Assembly: GCF_010500845.1 (NCBI RefSeq)
Contig: NZ_JAAAMI010000013.1
Span: 1-64,000, forward strand
Direction of reading: 5' to 3'
DNA length: 64,000 bases
Origin: Flagellimonas sediminis
GTDB lineage: Bacteria; Bacteroidota; Bacteroidia; Flavobacteriales; Flavobacteriaceae
The position numbers and the translations under genes are program-made. Positions 43,735 to 53,248 of the stretch are shown in pieces. Numbering within the stretch: position 1 is the stretch's first letter; the number at the start of each line of letters is the position of its first letter. The notes below the pieces were generated by a model, which saw only the letters and a program-made list of their open reading frames with translations, did not search any database and was not told where the DNA came from.

Positions 43735-45097
43735 TCACATTGGAATATGGTGTATTTGTAGTTATATCTACCTCTTTGCTTTCTTGTGATCTTGCTCCAT
43801 AAAAACGGTTGAAAACCATACAGGCCGTTAGGTCACCGGTAACATTGACCGCAGTTCTGAACATGCCGAGCAAGCGCTCCACCCCTATAATTATGATAAT
43901 GCCTTCAGCCGGTATTCCGGCACTTGACAAAACGGAAGCCAAAATCACCACACCGCCACCGGGTATGGCAGGGGTGCCGATGGAGGCGGCAACTATGGTG
44001 ACCACGACAACAATAATATTCAGAAGGCCCATTTCAAGGCCATAAGCCTGAGCGATGAACAAAGTCGTTATGGTTTGGTAAAGTGCTGTTCCATCCATGT
44101 TCACGGTAGCCCCTATCGGAATAATGAAATTGCTGATGGAGCCGTTCACTTTGAGCTCTTCTTCCGCTGTTTTTAAGGAAAGGGGCATTACTGCGGCAGA
44201 ACTCGTGGTCGAGAATGCCAATAGTTGAACATCCGTGATCTTTTTCAAAAATTTAAACGGATTGCTCTGGCCCAATAGACTTACCAATAACAGGTAAACA
44301 CCGACCAAAAGGAATAACCCTATCAGTACCACGAGCACATAAAAGCCCAAACCTGAAAGGGAGTTTAGACCAACACTGGATGTAAGTTGCGCCATTAAAC
44401 CAAATACTGCGATGGGTACCAACAACATGGCCCATTTGACCACGGTCATGCAGATTTCCTGTACGGCACCCAAGAGCAGCTTGACAGGTTTGAGCAAATC
44501 GTCAGGCAGCGACAATACGGCAACCCCGATTATAATGGTAAAAATCACAATGCTCAACATTTCACCACTGACCATCGAGGCCAATGGGTTTTCAGGCAGT
44601 AGATCGGTAATGACATTCGGTATATCGTTTATTCCAAACGACAGTTCCGTACTTTCGTCCGTATTGGCCAAAGCATTTGCATGATCGACTTCCGCCTGTT
44701 GGTGGAGAAACTTTCCCGGTCTAAAGATCAAGGCCAGAACCGTACCTATGGTTACCGATATAATCGTTGTCGATATAAAATATAAGAGTACGCCCCCGCC
44801 CAATCTTTTCAGATTTTCCTTGTCGTTACTCGCTATGCCGGTGATGATGGAGGCCACGATCAGTGGTATCATGATCATCTGGACCAATTTCAAAAAGAGC
44901 ATGCCCGGCAGGGCCAGCCAATTCCCCAGAACATCGGCGGTGCTTTTGGTGATCCAACCGTTTTGGGGACTTAACAACAGGCCTACTCCAACACCAAGAA
45001 ACAAAGCAATGATAACTTTGAGCCAAAGCCGGTTCTCAACCAACCTTTGTAGGTAGTGGTTTAATGATTTTAATGATTTTATTTCCGTATCCAGCAT
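43727..45097 (-). CDS. Dicarboxylate/amino acid:cation symporter (DAACS/GltP family)
   Basis: A 456-residue transporter with about eight membrane segments and two re-entrant loops. Signatures are AFSTTSSAAVMPLSL and NMDGTALYQ, the substrate and cation sites of the glutamate/C4-dicarboxylate symporters. It imports (or, under fermentation, may export) C4-dicarboxylates, glutamate or lactate-like acids with H+ or Na+. It lies between amylase and aldolase genes, so transport of an organic acid end product is a reasonable guess. Confidence 0.85.
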   Translation of the reverse strand: MLDTEIKSLKSLNHYLQRLVENRLWLKVIIALFLGVGVGLLLSPQNGWITKSTADVLGNWLALPGMLFLKLVQMIMIPLIVASIITGIASNDKENLKRLGGGVLLYFISTTIISVTIGTVLALIFRPGKFLHQQAEVDHANALANTDESTELSFGINDIPNVITDLLPENPLASMVSGEMLSIVIFTIIIGVAVLSLPDDLLKPVKLLLGAVQEICMTVVKWAMLLVPIAVFGLMAQLTSSVGLNSLSGLGFYVLVVLIGLFLLVGVYLLLVSLLGQSNPFKFLKKITDVQLLAFSTTSSAAVMPLSLKTAEEELKVNGSISNFIIPIGATVNMDGTALYQTITTLFIAQAYGLEMGLLNIIVVVVTIVAASIGTPAIPGGGVVILASVLSSAGIPAEGIIIIIGVERLLGMFRTAVNVTGDLTACMVFNRFYGARSQESKEVDITTNTPYSNVNV

Positions 45098-45113
45098 TCT
45101 TTTATCAGATGAC

Positions 45114-46175
45114 TTATGCTATTGTTATTCTTTCTTCAAGGTAAACGCCCTGCACGGCATGCAATAATTCCACACCGTCCTTAAAAGGTCTTTGAAAGGC
45201 CTTTCTCCCTAAGATCAATCCTGCTCCGCCTGCCCTTTTGTTGATGACCGCAGTTCTGACCGCATCCGACATATCTGACTCGCCTTGTGAACCGCCACCT
45301 GAGTTTATCAAACCTATTTTGCCCATGTAGCAATTGGCCACCTGCAACCGGCATAGATCTATGGGGTGCTCCGTGGTCAGTGTTTCGTACATGGCATCAT
45401 CAAACTTGCCGAATTTCAGGTTCTTGAAACCAAAATTGGTCGTGGGCAACTTCTGTTTGATGATATCGGCCTGTATCGTTACCCCTAAATGGTTGGCCTG
45501 ACCCGTTAAATCCGCGGCGGTGTGATAGTCCTCTTTGTCTGTTTTGAAAGCATCGTTGCGGGTGTAGCACCACAAAATTGTGGCCATACCAAGGCTATGG
45601 GCCTCGGCAAAGGCTTCCGCAATCTCCCTTATCTGTCGATTGCTTTCCTGGGACCCAAAATAAATGGTAGCCCCGATTGCAACCGCGCCCATGTTCCACG
45701 CTTCCCTGACTTTTCCGAACAGGTTCTGGTCATAAGTGTTGGGATAGGACAATAATTCATTGTGGTTTATCTTGACAATGAAGGGGACTTTATGCGCATA
45801 TTTCCGAGAACAAAGGCCCAACACCCCAAAAGTGGAGGCCACACCGTTGCAACCGGCTTCGATGGCGAGCTTTACAATGTTCTCGGGATCAAAATAATCG
45901 GGGTTCTTGTAAAAAGAAAATAAGGCACTGTGCTCGATTCCCTGATCTACCGGTAAAATGCTGAGATACCCCGTACCTCCCAGATTACCATGGCCATATA
46001 ATTGCGAAAGGCTTCGGAGTACTTGTTGATTTCGATTACTATTGACGAATACGTTGTCCACAATATTCTTATCGGGCAACTGCAGTTCATCTTTGGTGAC
46101 CTTCTGGCTTACATGATCTAAATAGAAAGATGCTTTGTCCCCTAAATGCGCGACTATGTTATCATAAGTTTTCAT
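45114..46175 (-). CDS. fbaB: Class I fructose-bisphosphate aldolase (DhnA/FbaB type)
   Basis: A 353-residue aldolase. DhnA-type features: PVDQGIEHS near residue 72, [11 protein letters not shown], the conserved [15 protein letters not shown] and [15 protein letters not shown] toward the C-terminus. It splits fructose 1,6-bisphosphate by a Schiff-base lysine, without metal. Most Bacteroidota chromosomes rely on class II enzymes, so this is probably an accessory copy. The type II GAPDH gene lies 9 bp upstream. Confidence 0.88.
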   Translation of the reverse strand: MKTYDNIVAHLGDKASFYLDHVSQKVTKDELQLPDKNIVDNVFVNSNRNQQVLRSLSQLYGHGNLGGTGYLSILPVDQGIEHSALFSFYKNPDYFDPENIVKLAIEAGCNGVASTFGVLGLCSRKYAHKVPFIVKINHNELLSYPNTYDQNLFGKVREAWNMGAVAIGATIYFGSQESNRQIREIAEAFAEAHSLGMATILWCYTRNDAFKTDKEDYHTAADLTGQANHLGVTIQADIIKQKLPTTNFGFKNLKFGKFDDAMYETLTTEHPIDLCRLQVANCYMGKIGLINSGGGSQGESDMSDAVRTAVINKRAGGAGLILGRKAFQRPFKDGVELLHAVQGVYLEERITIA

Positions 46176-46184
46176 AATGAAATT

Positions 46185-47198
46185 TTATCCGATTCCTAAA
46201 CTTGCATTGGTTTTTTCGATGGATCTGTGTGCATCGGTCTCAATACCCGTGAGGGCCCGAATGGCATCAATGGTCTCAGGGATTACAATCGCTTGGTTAT
46301 CGACCACGTAGGCATAAAAAAGTTCATCGCCCACAACCTTGAGCATGTCTTCCCATAGGGCCACCTCGTACATATCGCCCCAAGGCCTACCCATATCCAA
46401 AAACATTTCTTTGATGGTATTGTTGGAGACCAAGCCTTGATCATAGTGAATGAACTTGATTCTACTTGAGGTTTTGAGGGCGTTCAACACCTCTTCCTTT
46501 GAGGCTTTTTTTCGTAGCTTAACGTTCCAGTAATGCATATGGCTCAAAGTCTCGGGAACTTTGACCGCAGAAGTAATGACATCCAAATCCGGATCGACAC
46601 TTTGCGCGTCGGGACCTTGATGGCTCGGGATGTCCTTTTCCGGCACCATGGTGTTCATGATGCCGCCCAAGTGGCTTTCCCATGGGTCGGTCGCCCTTCT
46701 TAATAATGTTCCCCGTGCATAATCCAATAGATCTGCCTTTTTTAAAGCGGTCAATGTCCTTAAGATAGATGTGGTGTTACAGGAAACCACCCGGGTAGCA
46801 TCTAGATTTACCGCAGTGCTATAATTGTTCTCGGCACTAAAGGAGTGGCCTGTGGTCTTGTGTTTTTCACCTCCCTGTACGATAAACTTGATCCCTTGCC
46901 CTTTGTATATTTCCACATTTTTCACGGCGATGTTCTTTGGCGTACAGTCCACTACAAGATCTACTTTTTCTAAAATGTCTTGCATACTTCCTTCAATGGC
47001 AATATTGGCTGCTTTCATTTCTTTTTCGGCTTCGGGTGTGGCCGCATAAACTGCATACCCTTTTCGCACCGCATTTTGTATGCGCCAATCGCTGATGACA
47101 TCACAAACCCCGATAAGGCTCATATCATCTTGTACATTAATGGCATCGGCCACTCTTTTCCCGATAACTCCGTATCCTACTACTGCAATGTTTTTCAT
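46185..47198 (-). CDS. Type II (archaeal-type) glyceraldehyde-3-phosphate dehydrogenase
   Basis: A 337-residue dehydrogenase. N-terminal NAD(P) fold starts VVGYGVIGKRVADAI; the catalytic Cys is C140 in VVSCNTTS, and RRATDPWESHLGG and the HMHYWN segment match archaeal GAPDH. It lacks the ASCTTNC signature of the common type I enzyme. It oxidises glyceraldehyde 3-phosphate to 1,3-bisphosphoglycerate and can often use NADP as well as NAD. It gives the island its own redox-generating glycolytic step. Stop overlaps the NhaA start by 4 bp. Confidence 0.88.
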   Translation of the reverse strand: MKNIAVVGYGVIGKRVADAINVQDDMSLIGVCDVISDWRIQNAVRKGYAVYAATPEAEKEMKAANIAIEGSMQDILEKVDLVVDCTPKNIAVKNVEIYKGQGIKFIVQGGEKHKTTGHSFSAENNYSTAVNLDATRVVSCNTTSILRTLTALKKADLLDYARGTLLRRATDPWESHLGGIMNTMVPEKDIPSHQGPDAQSVDPDLDVITSAVKVPETLSHMHYWNVKLRKKASKEEVLNALKTSSRIKFIHYDQGLVSNNTIKEMFLDMGRPWGDMYEVALWEDMLKVVGDELFYAYVVDNQAIVIPETIDAIRALTGIETDAHRSIEKTNASLGIG

Positions 47199-48538
47199 GT
47201 TCTTTTATGTTTAACTGTTCTTAATTGTTTTCTGTTTCTGTATAATAATAGAGCACCCATTACCCCCGCTGTCAATGAAGCGAATAGGATGCTTACCTTG
47301 GCCGTAAATATTAGGGACTCGTCCGTAAAAGCCAGTTCGGTTATAAACAACGACATGGTAAAACCGATACCGCCAAGAAAACCTATACCATAAATCATGT
47401 TCCAATTCACGTTTTCCGGAAGCTTGGCGAGTTTAAATGCAACGAGTAGTCTTGAAAAAGCAGTAATACCGATAAACTTGCCAAAAATGAGACCTAGACC
47501 AATCCCCAAGCTAACCGGGCTGGATAGTACTTTCAGCAAATCTCCATGAAGATGTATTCCTGCATTTGCCAAAGCGAACAAGGGAAGAATTACAAAGCCC
47601 ACTATTGGGTTTAAAGTCCTTTCCAATTTTTGGAGTGGAGTTTCGGCCTCGGAACTTGCAGTCTTTATATCCTCCAATATCTCCAATTGCGTTTTTGAGA
47701 TAAGCGTCCCCTTTATGGACTTGGTTTCTTGAAATCTCTTATGTAAACGGTCTAAACGCTCTAAAAAGGTAGTCTCCTTAATTTTTACCCTACCAGGAAT
47801 GGCAAATGCGGTCAGAATCCCGGCAATGGTTGGATGTACCCCTGAAAAAAAGAAGGTCAACCAAACACCACCGATGCCAATAATGGCATAGAACCATGTG
47901 CTTCTTACTCCCGCATAATTACCAATTATCAAAGCCGCGAAGAACAATAGTCCATGGAGTAGATCCATCTGCGAGATACCTGAGGTATAAAAGAGGGCAA
48001 TGACCAAGACACCACCTAGATCATCCACAATAGCCAGTGTAATAAGAAAAACCCTCAAGGTCGAAGGAAGTCTTTTTCCGACAAGGGCCAGAACCCCTAA
48101 TGAAAATGCAATATCCGTGGCCATGGGAATGCCCCAACCATTGGAAGCCTCGCCCGAGTTGTTGAACATAAAATAAATAAGGGCAGGGAGCACCATACCA
48201 CCTATTGCTGCACCGATGGGCAGTATTGCATCCTTTGGGGACGACAGTTTACCACCGATTATTTCACGTTTCAGCTCTAGACCGACTTGCATAAAAAATA
48301 GTGCCATTAAGCCATCGTTGATCCATAACAGTAGCGACTCAGATAGCTGAAATGTACCCACACTAAAGGCAAATTCGGTTTGCATTAGGCCGACATAATA
48401 TCCCTTCCATGGCGAGTTGGCCCACACCATAGCAATAACAACAGTGATAAAGAGCACAATGCCATAGTTGTGCAGTCTTTTGATCGAGCTGCCGAAGAAT
48501 TTCATAATACTGTTATTTGAATAATGGCTAGGCATCAA
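47195..48538 (-). CDS. nhaA: Na+/H+ antiporter NhaA
   Basis: A 447-residue antiporter with about twelve membrane segments. The paired ion-binding aspartates are in LAIVDDLGGV, and FFMQVGLELKRE and MATDIAFSLGVL are typical NhaA signatures. It swaps cytosolic Na+ for external H+, which supports pH and sodium balance. A long loop of about 60 residues (around residues 245-305) is larger than in E. coli NhaA. It overlaps the GAPDH gene by 4 bp and the NDH-2 gene by 11 bp. Confidence 0.9.
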   Translation of the reverse strand: MMPSHYSNNSIMKFFGSSIKRLHNYGIVLFITVVIAMVWANSPWKGYYVGLMQTEFAFSVGTFQLSESLLLWINDGLMALFFMQVGLELKREIIGGKLSSPKDAILPIGAAIGGMVLPALIYFMFNNSGEASNGWGIPMATDIAFSLGVLALVGKRLPSTLRVFLITLAIVDDLGGVLVIALFYTSGISQMDLLHGLLFFAALIIGNYAGVRSTWFYAIIGIGGVWLTFFFSGVHPTIAGILTAFAIPGRVKIKETTFLERLDRLHKRFQETKSIKGTLISKTQLEILEDIKTASSEAETPLQKLERTLNPIVGFVILPLFALANAGIHLHGDLLKVLSSPVSLGIGLGLIFGKFIGITAFSRLLVAFKLAKLPENVNWNMIYGIGFLGGIGFTMSLFITELAFTDESLIFTAKVSILFASLTAGVMGALLLYRNRKQLRTVKHKRT

Positions 48539-49949
48539 TGCTGGATTTTTTGGGATTTACATCCTTTTCCCATTCATTATTGGAACTATATTTTAAGGAG
48601 GCTTTCATATAAGCATCACGTTTGAAACTTCTTATGATTACCCGGTTGCTTTTTTCGTAGGTAAAATAACTGATGGCCCAATTGAAGCCCACCAAAAATT
48701 TGTTTCGAAACCCGCTGATGGAAAGCAAGTGAACCACGGACCATAAAAGCCAGGCAGCATACCCGCCGAAGTGGAGCTTTCCTAAATCAGCGACCGCTTT
48801 TCTTTTGCCAACTGTGGCCAATGAACCTTTATCTTTATACCTAAATGGTTTGGAAGGCATTGATTGAACGGTGTTCAATAGCACTTTGGCCAAATGACCG
48901 CCCTGTTGAATGGCGGTTTGGGCTACCTGTGGATGGCCCTTAGGGGTCTCGTCGGTGATTACCCCGGCAATGTCCCCAATGGCAAAAACATTATCCATGC
49001 CTTCCACTTTTAGATGGGTATCCGTTTTTAGACGGTTCCCATTAATTATATGTTTTTGATTGATGCCCGCTGGAACCTGGCCTGTTACACCTGCCGTCCA
49101 AATCAGGTTTTTCGCCATGATTTTCCTTCCGCTTTTGGTAGATACCACATTACCGTCGTAACCGCTCACGGCCTCGTTCAACAACACTTGCACATTTAGA
49201 TTTTTTAGATACCGAAGTGTTTTTGTCGAGGCTTTGTTGGACATTGAGGCTAATAGTTCGTCCGATGCTTCGATCAGGTAGATGTTCATTATGCTATTCG
49301 GATACTCGGGATAGTCTTTTGGAAGGATGTACTTACAGAATTCCGCCAAGGCACCTGCCATTTCGACACCGGCCGGGCCACCGCCCACAATCACAAAATT
49401 GGTCAGCGCATCGCGTTCTTCATCATCACAGGTTATGGCTGCCTGCTCCAAGTTTTGCAACATCATATGACGTATGTTTAGCGAGTCCTTGATGTCTTTC
49501 ATACCAAGACTGTTTTGTTCCACCTCTTTCATGCCGAAGAAATTGGTCTTGGTTCCGGTGGCCAAGACCAGATAATCGTAGGTGAGCTTGCCTTTGTCTG
49601 TTACAACTGTGTTGGAAGCGGGTTCGATTTGCGTCACTTCGGCAAACCTAAAGCTCACATTACCATAGCCCTTGAACTGTTTTCTGAAGGGAAATACGAT
49701 ACTGTCCGGTTCAAGACCGCTGGTGGCCACTTGATAGAACAAGGGCTGAAATTGATGGAAGTTGTTACGGTCTATCAGCACGACCTGTACCTCCTTGTTT
49801 TTAAGGCCTTCTACCAGGGCCAGCCCTGCAAAGCCACCACCCACAACCACTATACGCGGCAAAAATGTTTTGGGCAAACAAACAGACTCCATCACTTCAC
49901 AGTTGGCATCGGTATTGTTCTTTGATATGCAGGTATTCTGATTTCCCAT
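48528..49949 (-). CDS. ndh: Type II NADH dehydrogenase-like flavoprotein
   Basis: A 473-residue protein from the ATG at 49949 (MGNQNTC); a longer frame to 50051 overlaps the Usp gene and is less likely. FAD loop VVVGGGFAGLALVEGL (about residues 34-49), second nucleotide loop VIVGGGPAGVEMAGAL, and FAIGDIAG near residue 330. A hydrophobic C-terminal stretch helps membrane attachment. NDH-2 enzymes pass electrons from NADH to quinone without pumping protons, which keeps redox balance when proton-motive force is high or respiration is slow. Confidence 0.85.
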   Translation of the reverse strand: MGNQNTCISKNNTDANCEVMESVCLPKTFLPRIVVVGGGFAGLALVEGLKNKEVQVVLIDRNNFHQFQPLFYQVATSGLEPDSIVFPFRKQFKGYGNVSFRFAEVTQIEPASNTVVTDKGKLTYDYLVLATGTKTNFFGMKEVEQNSLGMKDIKDSLNIRHMMLQNLEQAAITCDDEERDALTNFVIVGGGPAGVEMAGALAEFCKYILPKDYPEYPNSIMNIYLIEASDELLASMSNKASTKTLRYLKNLNVQVLLNEAVSGYDGNVVSTKSGRKIMAKNLIWTAGVTGQVPAGINQKHIINGNRLKTDTHLKVEGMDNVFAIGDIAGVITDETPKGHPQVAQTAIQQGGHLAKVLLNTVQSMPSKPFRYKDKGSLATVGKRKAVADLGKLHFGGYAAWLLWSVVHLLSISGFRNKFLVGFNWAISYFTYEKSNRVIIRSFKRDAYMKASLKYSSNNEWEKDVNPKKSSIDA

Positions 49950-50011
49950 GATCTGCTCTTTTATTTTTCTACGGACAAAATTTATCCTGTCACATTGTAA
50001 GTGGCCATATT

Positions 50012-50470
50012 TTATTTTTGATGTTTTTTTCTGACAATCAAAACAGAACAATGCGCGTGCATGGCAATGGATTGGGCGACCGAACCAAGCAAAAAGCGCG
50101 AGAATGCGCCATGGCCTTGTGATCCCAATACGATAAGATCCACCTCCAAATCAGTTGCCTTTTCCAAGATTGCATTTTTGGGAAACCCTTCTACAATATT
50201 GGTCGTTATCGACAACTTGCCGTTCTTTTGTTTTAACGACTTTGCAGCATTGTTAACGATGGTTTCAGCCGATTTTTTCGCATTTGACATGGCTTCTTCT
50301 TTATAATGGCCGATACCACTTAAGGGGAAAGCCCCTGGTACAGTTAACATTGGATTTTCATAAACATTTAGAACATATATTTTAACTAATTTTGGCAGCG
50401 ACATTGCCGCTAGTTCATCGATGGCATCTTTGCTGAATTCAGAGCCGTCAATTGCGAGTAATACTTTCAT
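50012..50470 (-). CDS. Universal stress protein, single domain
   Basis: A 152-residue UspA-like protein beginning KVLLAIDGSEFSKDAI and with GSQGHGAFSRFLLGSVAQSI, a good match to the ATP-binding Gx2Gx9G(S/T) motif. It ends with a basic RKKHQK tail. It lies between the NDH-2 and lycopene-cyclase-like genes. It differs from the tandem protein at 29249 and may be an ATP-binding type. Confidence 0.88.
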   Translation of the reverse strand: MKVLLAIDGSEFSKDAIDELAAMSLPKLVKIYVLNVYENPMLTVPGAFPLSGIGHYKEEAMSNAKKSAETIVNNAAKSLKQKNGKLSITTNIVEGFPKNAILEKATDLEVDLIVLGSQGHGAFSRFLLGSVAQSIAMHAHCSVLIVRKKHQK

Positions 50471-50498
50471 CTTCTTCGTTTTTATTTATAGACTTAAC

Positions 50499-51212
50499 TT
50501 AAAAATTTTGATTCAAAACAATTGGTTTGATTAATTTTCTCCAATACAAATGCTCATAGAGGCCTGACCAATACATGCCAAAAGTGAAAGCGAACAAAAG
50601 CTCTTCGATTGGTATGCCGGCCACTAGAATATCACTCAGGTTTTCCAGATTCCAAAACAATGTTACGTAGTCGGGGTAAAACGGGAGAATACTTCCAAAA
50701 TAAACAAAGTACAATGCCGTGAACAGAAATCCACTTATCCAGATTTTGGTCTTAAGGTCAGGGCGGCAGTATAACGTGGCCATTCCACCCAAGAACATGG
50801 CCAATATTCCACAGTAGATATGGTTCATGGGAGTGAAAAGGGCCAATATCAAAAACACGACCGCCGGTACGAAAAGGATATATAGATGCAACCTATGTCT
50901 ATAATGGTTACGCTCGGTATGCGGTATTTTAACATACCTTCGCTTGAAAATAAGATTGTAAAGTACGGTGCCAATACCCCCGATGGCAAAAGAGAAAATG
51001 ATGCTTTCAATATCGAACCCGGTCTTTATCGCCAAATCGAAGAGCGATGGCGGGTGCCAATATTCGGGAACGAACAGCGGCTCGGTTAGCCCAAAGGGCA
51101 TGGTTATCCAACTCATCCTCAACATTTCTTTACGGGAATCCTTCTTCAAAAGATAGACCACGCCCCAAAGGGCCAGTATGATAAGGGACCATATAAACCA
51201 AACGTATTGCAT
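50499..51212 (-). CDS. Lycopene cyclase domain-containing membrane protein
   Basis: A 237-residue membrane protein with about seven hydrophobic segments. The GIPIEELLFAFTFG stretch (about residues 197-210) and the preceding membrane layout match the CarR/CrtY heterodimer-type lycopene cyclase domain, which is usually duplicated. No carotenoid genes (crtB, crtI) are in the window, so a pigment role is uncertain; these proteins also occur alone in stress islands. It lies 4 bp from the AlbA_2 gene. Confidence 0.7.
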   Translation of the reverse strand: MQYVWFIWSLIILALWGVVYLLKKDSRKEMLRMSWITMPFGLTEPLFVPEYWHPPSLFDLAIKTGFDIESIIFSFAIGGIGTVLYNLIFKRRYVKIPHTERNHYRHRLHLYILFVPAVVFLILALFTPMNHIYCGILAMFLGGMATLYCRPDLKTKIWISGFLFTALYFVYFGSILPFYPDYVTLFWNLENLSDILVAGIPIEELLFAFTFGMYWSGLYEHLYWRKLIKPIVLNQNF

Positions 51213-51216
51213 AAGA

Positions 51217-52011
51217 TTATAATTTTCTGGTTTCTAAATAATCAACCGCTTCCTTGACCGTCAAGGGGTAGGTGGCATTCCCCGTTCTGACATAAAAGGT
51301 TGTATTTTCGGTATCGCTGACATAGATTGGTTTTTTAGAAGGTTCGACAGCTATTACGCACACATCTTCACCATTTAATTTGTAAAATGAAATGTGATTG
51401 CTAAAACAAGCCTCGTGACCTAACTGTGTTGAAATTATCCTGAAAATTTCACGCTCATATCCATCTTTGTTCTTGTGCTTTAGGGTCTTGAAATCTTTTT
51501 CAAGGCCCACAATGTTGCCATCATCGTCAACGCCAATGATCAATTTTCCACCTTTTGCATTCATAAAACCAGTGATGGTCTTGGCAATGACTAGTTCCAG
51601 TTCGCGGTTCGTGGTTTTCCTAAAATAATCGTAACGAATAGATGACTTGAATTCTACCCGTTCATTCTCACCCGCCTCTATCAATTCTTCTAAATCACGC
51701 AGTAACAACTGCTGTTGTGTGCCTATAAGCTTGTTCTTTCGCCTGAGGGTTATGAAAAATAGACCGGAAACTATCCCTAGGAAAATGCCAAGGATTGTAA
51801 GCGAGACGCTCATCCCTCTCATATCAAAAGTGAAAGATTCTAAAAACTGCGACTTTAAGACGTCCCAAAACAGGGAAAATGAAAATGGTGTATTGCTAAA
51901 TTCAAACCAATAGAGCACCATGGTAAAAGGATGGACAAGGAAATAGAAAATGCCCCCCCATATTGCCGTTTGGGTGAAAATTGTTTTGATATTTCTTGCA
52001 GTACTATTCAC
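51217..52011 (-). CDS. Membrane-anchored AlbA_2/Schlafen-like ATP-binding protein
   Basis: A 264-residue protein with two membrane segments (about 14-36 and 68-88) and a cytosolic AlbA_2 (formerly AAA_4) domain from residue 110. Marks are NERVEFKSSIRYD, GFMNAKGGKLIIGVDDDGNIVGL and YVRTGNATYPL. The domain is shared with Schlafen-like nucleases and transcription-associated proteins. Here it is attached to the membrane, which is unusual. It is first in the 17.5-52.0 kb run; 146 bp of apparently non-coding DNA separate it from the next gene upstream. Confidence 0.7.
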   Translation of the reverse strand: MNSTARNIKTIFTQTAIWGGIFYFLVHPFTMVLYWFEFSNTPFSFSLFWDVLKSQFLESFTFDMRGMSVSLTILGIFLGIVSGLFFITLRRKNKLIGTQQQLLLRDLEELIEAGENERVEFKSSIRYDYFRKTTNRELELVIAKTITGFMNAKGGKLIIGVDDDGNIVGLEKDFKTLKHKNKDGYEREIFRIISTQLGHEACFSNHISFYKLNGEDVCVIAVEPSKKPIYVSDTENTTFYVRTGNATYPLTVKEAVDYLETRKL

Positions 52012-52157
52012 TTATTCTACTTTATATGGTTGTACTCTAGGTTGAATTCCGGGATTCTATTGTCAATTGCTCAGTTCTTTGGCACTTTCCGCCAACAAAT
52101 TGCCTGTGGTCGATGCGACACCGGTTCCTAAAAAGTCTCTCCGATCTTTTGTTCAGA

Positions 52158-52433
52158 TTATCTACTCTTAATCTGTGTGTTGTAAAATGCTGCAATCAGG
52201 GCACCTGTGAGCCAAGCAATGATAAATGTCTGGACAATGCCAATAAGTGCCTCCCAAATTGGCACGTCTACCCGTATTATACTGGTAGTGTCCAAGCCGT
52301 GCAGCAGGCTGTTGAAAAAGGTTATGCTTCCTTCTTGTCCTGCTGTCGCCAAAACAATCATGCAGCCGGCGTAGAGGATTGCAGCGGTCAGCCCCATGGC
52401 AAAACCGAATTTTTTTACATTGATACGATTCAT
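52158..52433 (-). CDS. DUF5676-type small membrane protein
   Basis: A 91-residue protein with two membrane segments (about 11-31 and 60-84). It fits the DUF5676 family of small membrane proteins found beside copper-handling genes in Bacteroidota. The role is unknown. It is followed by 146 bp without a gene and preceded by a lipoprotein gene 74 bp away. Confidence 0.65.
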   Translation of the reverse strand: MNRINVKKFGFAMGLTAAILYAGCMIVLATAGQEGSITFFNSLLHGLDTTSIIRVDVPIWEALIGIVQTFIIAWLTGALIAAFYNTQIKSR

Positions 52434-52507
52434 GATTCTTGTTTTAATGTTTATTGTTGTTATTATTCATTTATGAGTTTGTTCATGTGCAAAAACCAAA
52501 GTTGGAG

Positions 52508-52954
52508 TCAATGGTTGCGCTCAAGGCTCTTTTTGTATTCCATTTTATTGTGCATGGCCTTGGCGAGATCCTCGTGTTCTAGCGTGTGATCACAAAAAGA
52601 ATCGGTCAAAAGGCTGTCCGAAGCAATGACCGGCATAAAATGGTGGGTGGTCAGTAGCATAAGGTCAGGATATCTAGTAATCATATCGCTCAATTTGTTC
52701 GCTAGTATGGTATCCTTTGCCGCTGCTTTTACGAGTTCGTCCACCATCATTCCCATGGCATGGTCGTTATCCATCATGTTGGCAATGTATTTTTTGCCCA
52801 GATCGTGATTTTCGACAAGTGCGGACAATACCTCTTCTTGCTGAGAGTGGTCCTCGAGCATATCCTTTACAGAACTACCCTGTTTTTGTGAGCAGGCCGA
52901 AATGAGTAAAGTAGCCAATACCATTATGCCTGTCTTATAAACTTTTATCTTCAT
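52508..52954 (-). CDS. Met/His-containing lipoprotein, paralogue of the one at 54019
   Basis: A 148-residue protein with a lipoprotein signal (LLISACS, Cys about residue 21). The mature part has a repeated-looking NHDLGKKYIANMMDNDHAMGMMV segment (spread over residues 49-71) that aligns with residues of the larger lipoprotein at 54019-54531. Histidine- and methionine-rich, so copper(I) or silver binding in the periplasm is likely. No enzyme motif. Confidence 0.65.
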   Translation of the reverse strand: MKIKVYKTGIMVLATLLISACSQKQGSSVKDMLEDHSQQEEVLSALVENHDLGKKYIANMMDNDHAMGMMVDELVKAAAKDTILANKLSDMITRYPDLMLLTTHHFMPVIASDSLLTDSFCDHTLEHEDLAKAMHNKMEYKKSLERNH

Positions 52955-52993
52955 TTTGACTTTTTTTAGTAATTAATATTTGCCCTACATTCC

Positions 52994-53209
52994 TTAATTT
53001 GATTTCAAGATCTTTTTTGATTCTTCATATTCCTCCTTAGAGATTTCGCCATTGGCGAAGCGCTTTTTTAGAACTGAAAGTGGGTCTTCCTTCTTTGATT
53101 TTCTGTAAGGGATGTCATATGGCACCAAGAATATCCATATCAAGAGGATCAACCATATGACCCACCAGATGACGTGCATGCCGCCCCAATGTCCGTCGAA
53201 AAAATGCAT
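52994..53209 (-). CDS. SHOCT-domain small membrane protein
   Basis: A 71-residue protein: one membrane segment (about residues 10-30), then a C-terminal SHOCT motif (DPLSVLKKRFANGEISKEEYE is spread over residues 42-62). SHOCT domains are short helices thought to mediate oligomer contacts. It is a near-duplicate of the next gene upstream in layout. Confidence 0.75.
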   Translation of the reverse strand: MHFFDGHWGGMHVIWWVIWLILLIWIFLVPYDIPYRKSKKEDPLSVLKKRFANGEISKEEYEESKKILKSN

Positions 53210-53248
53210 AGTTTTAGTTTTAAAGGTTATACATTATTTGTTTTCGGA

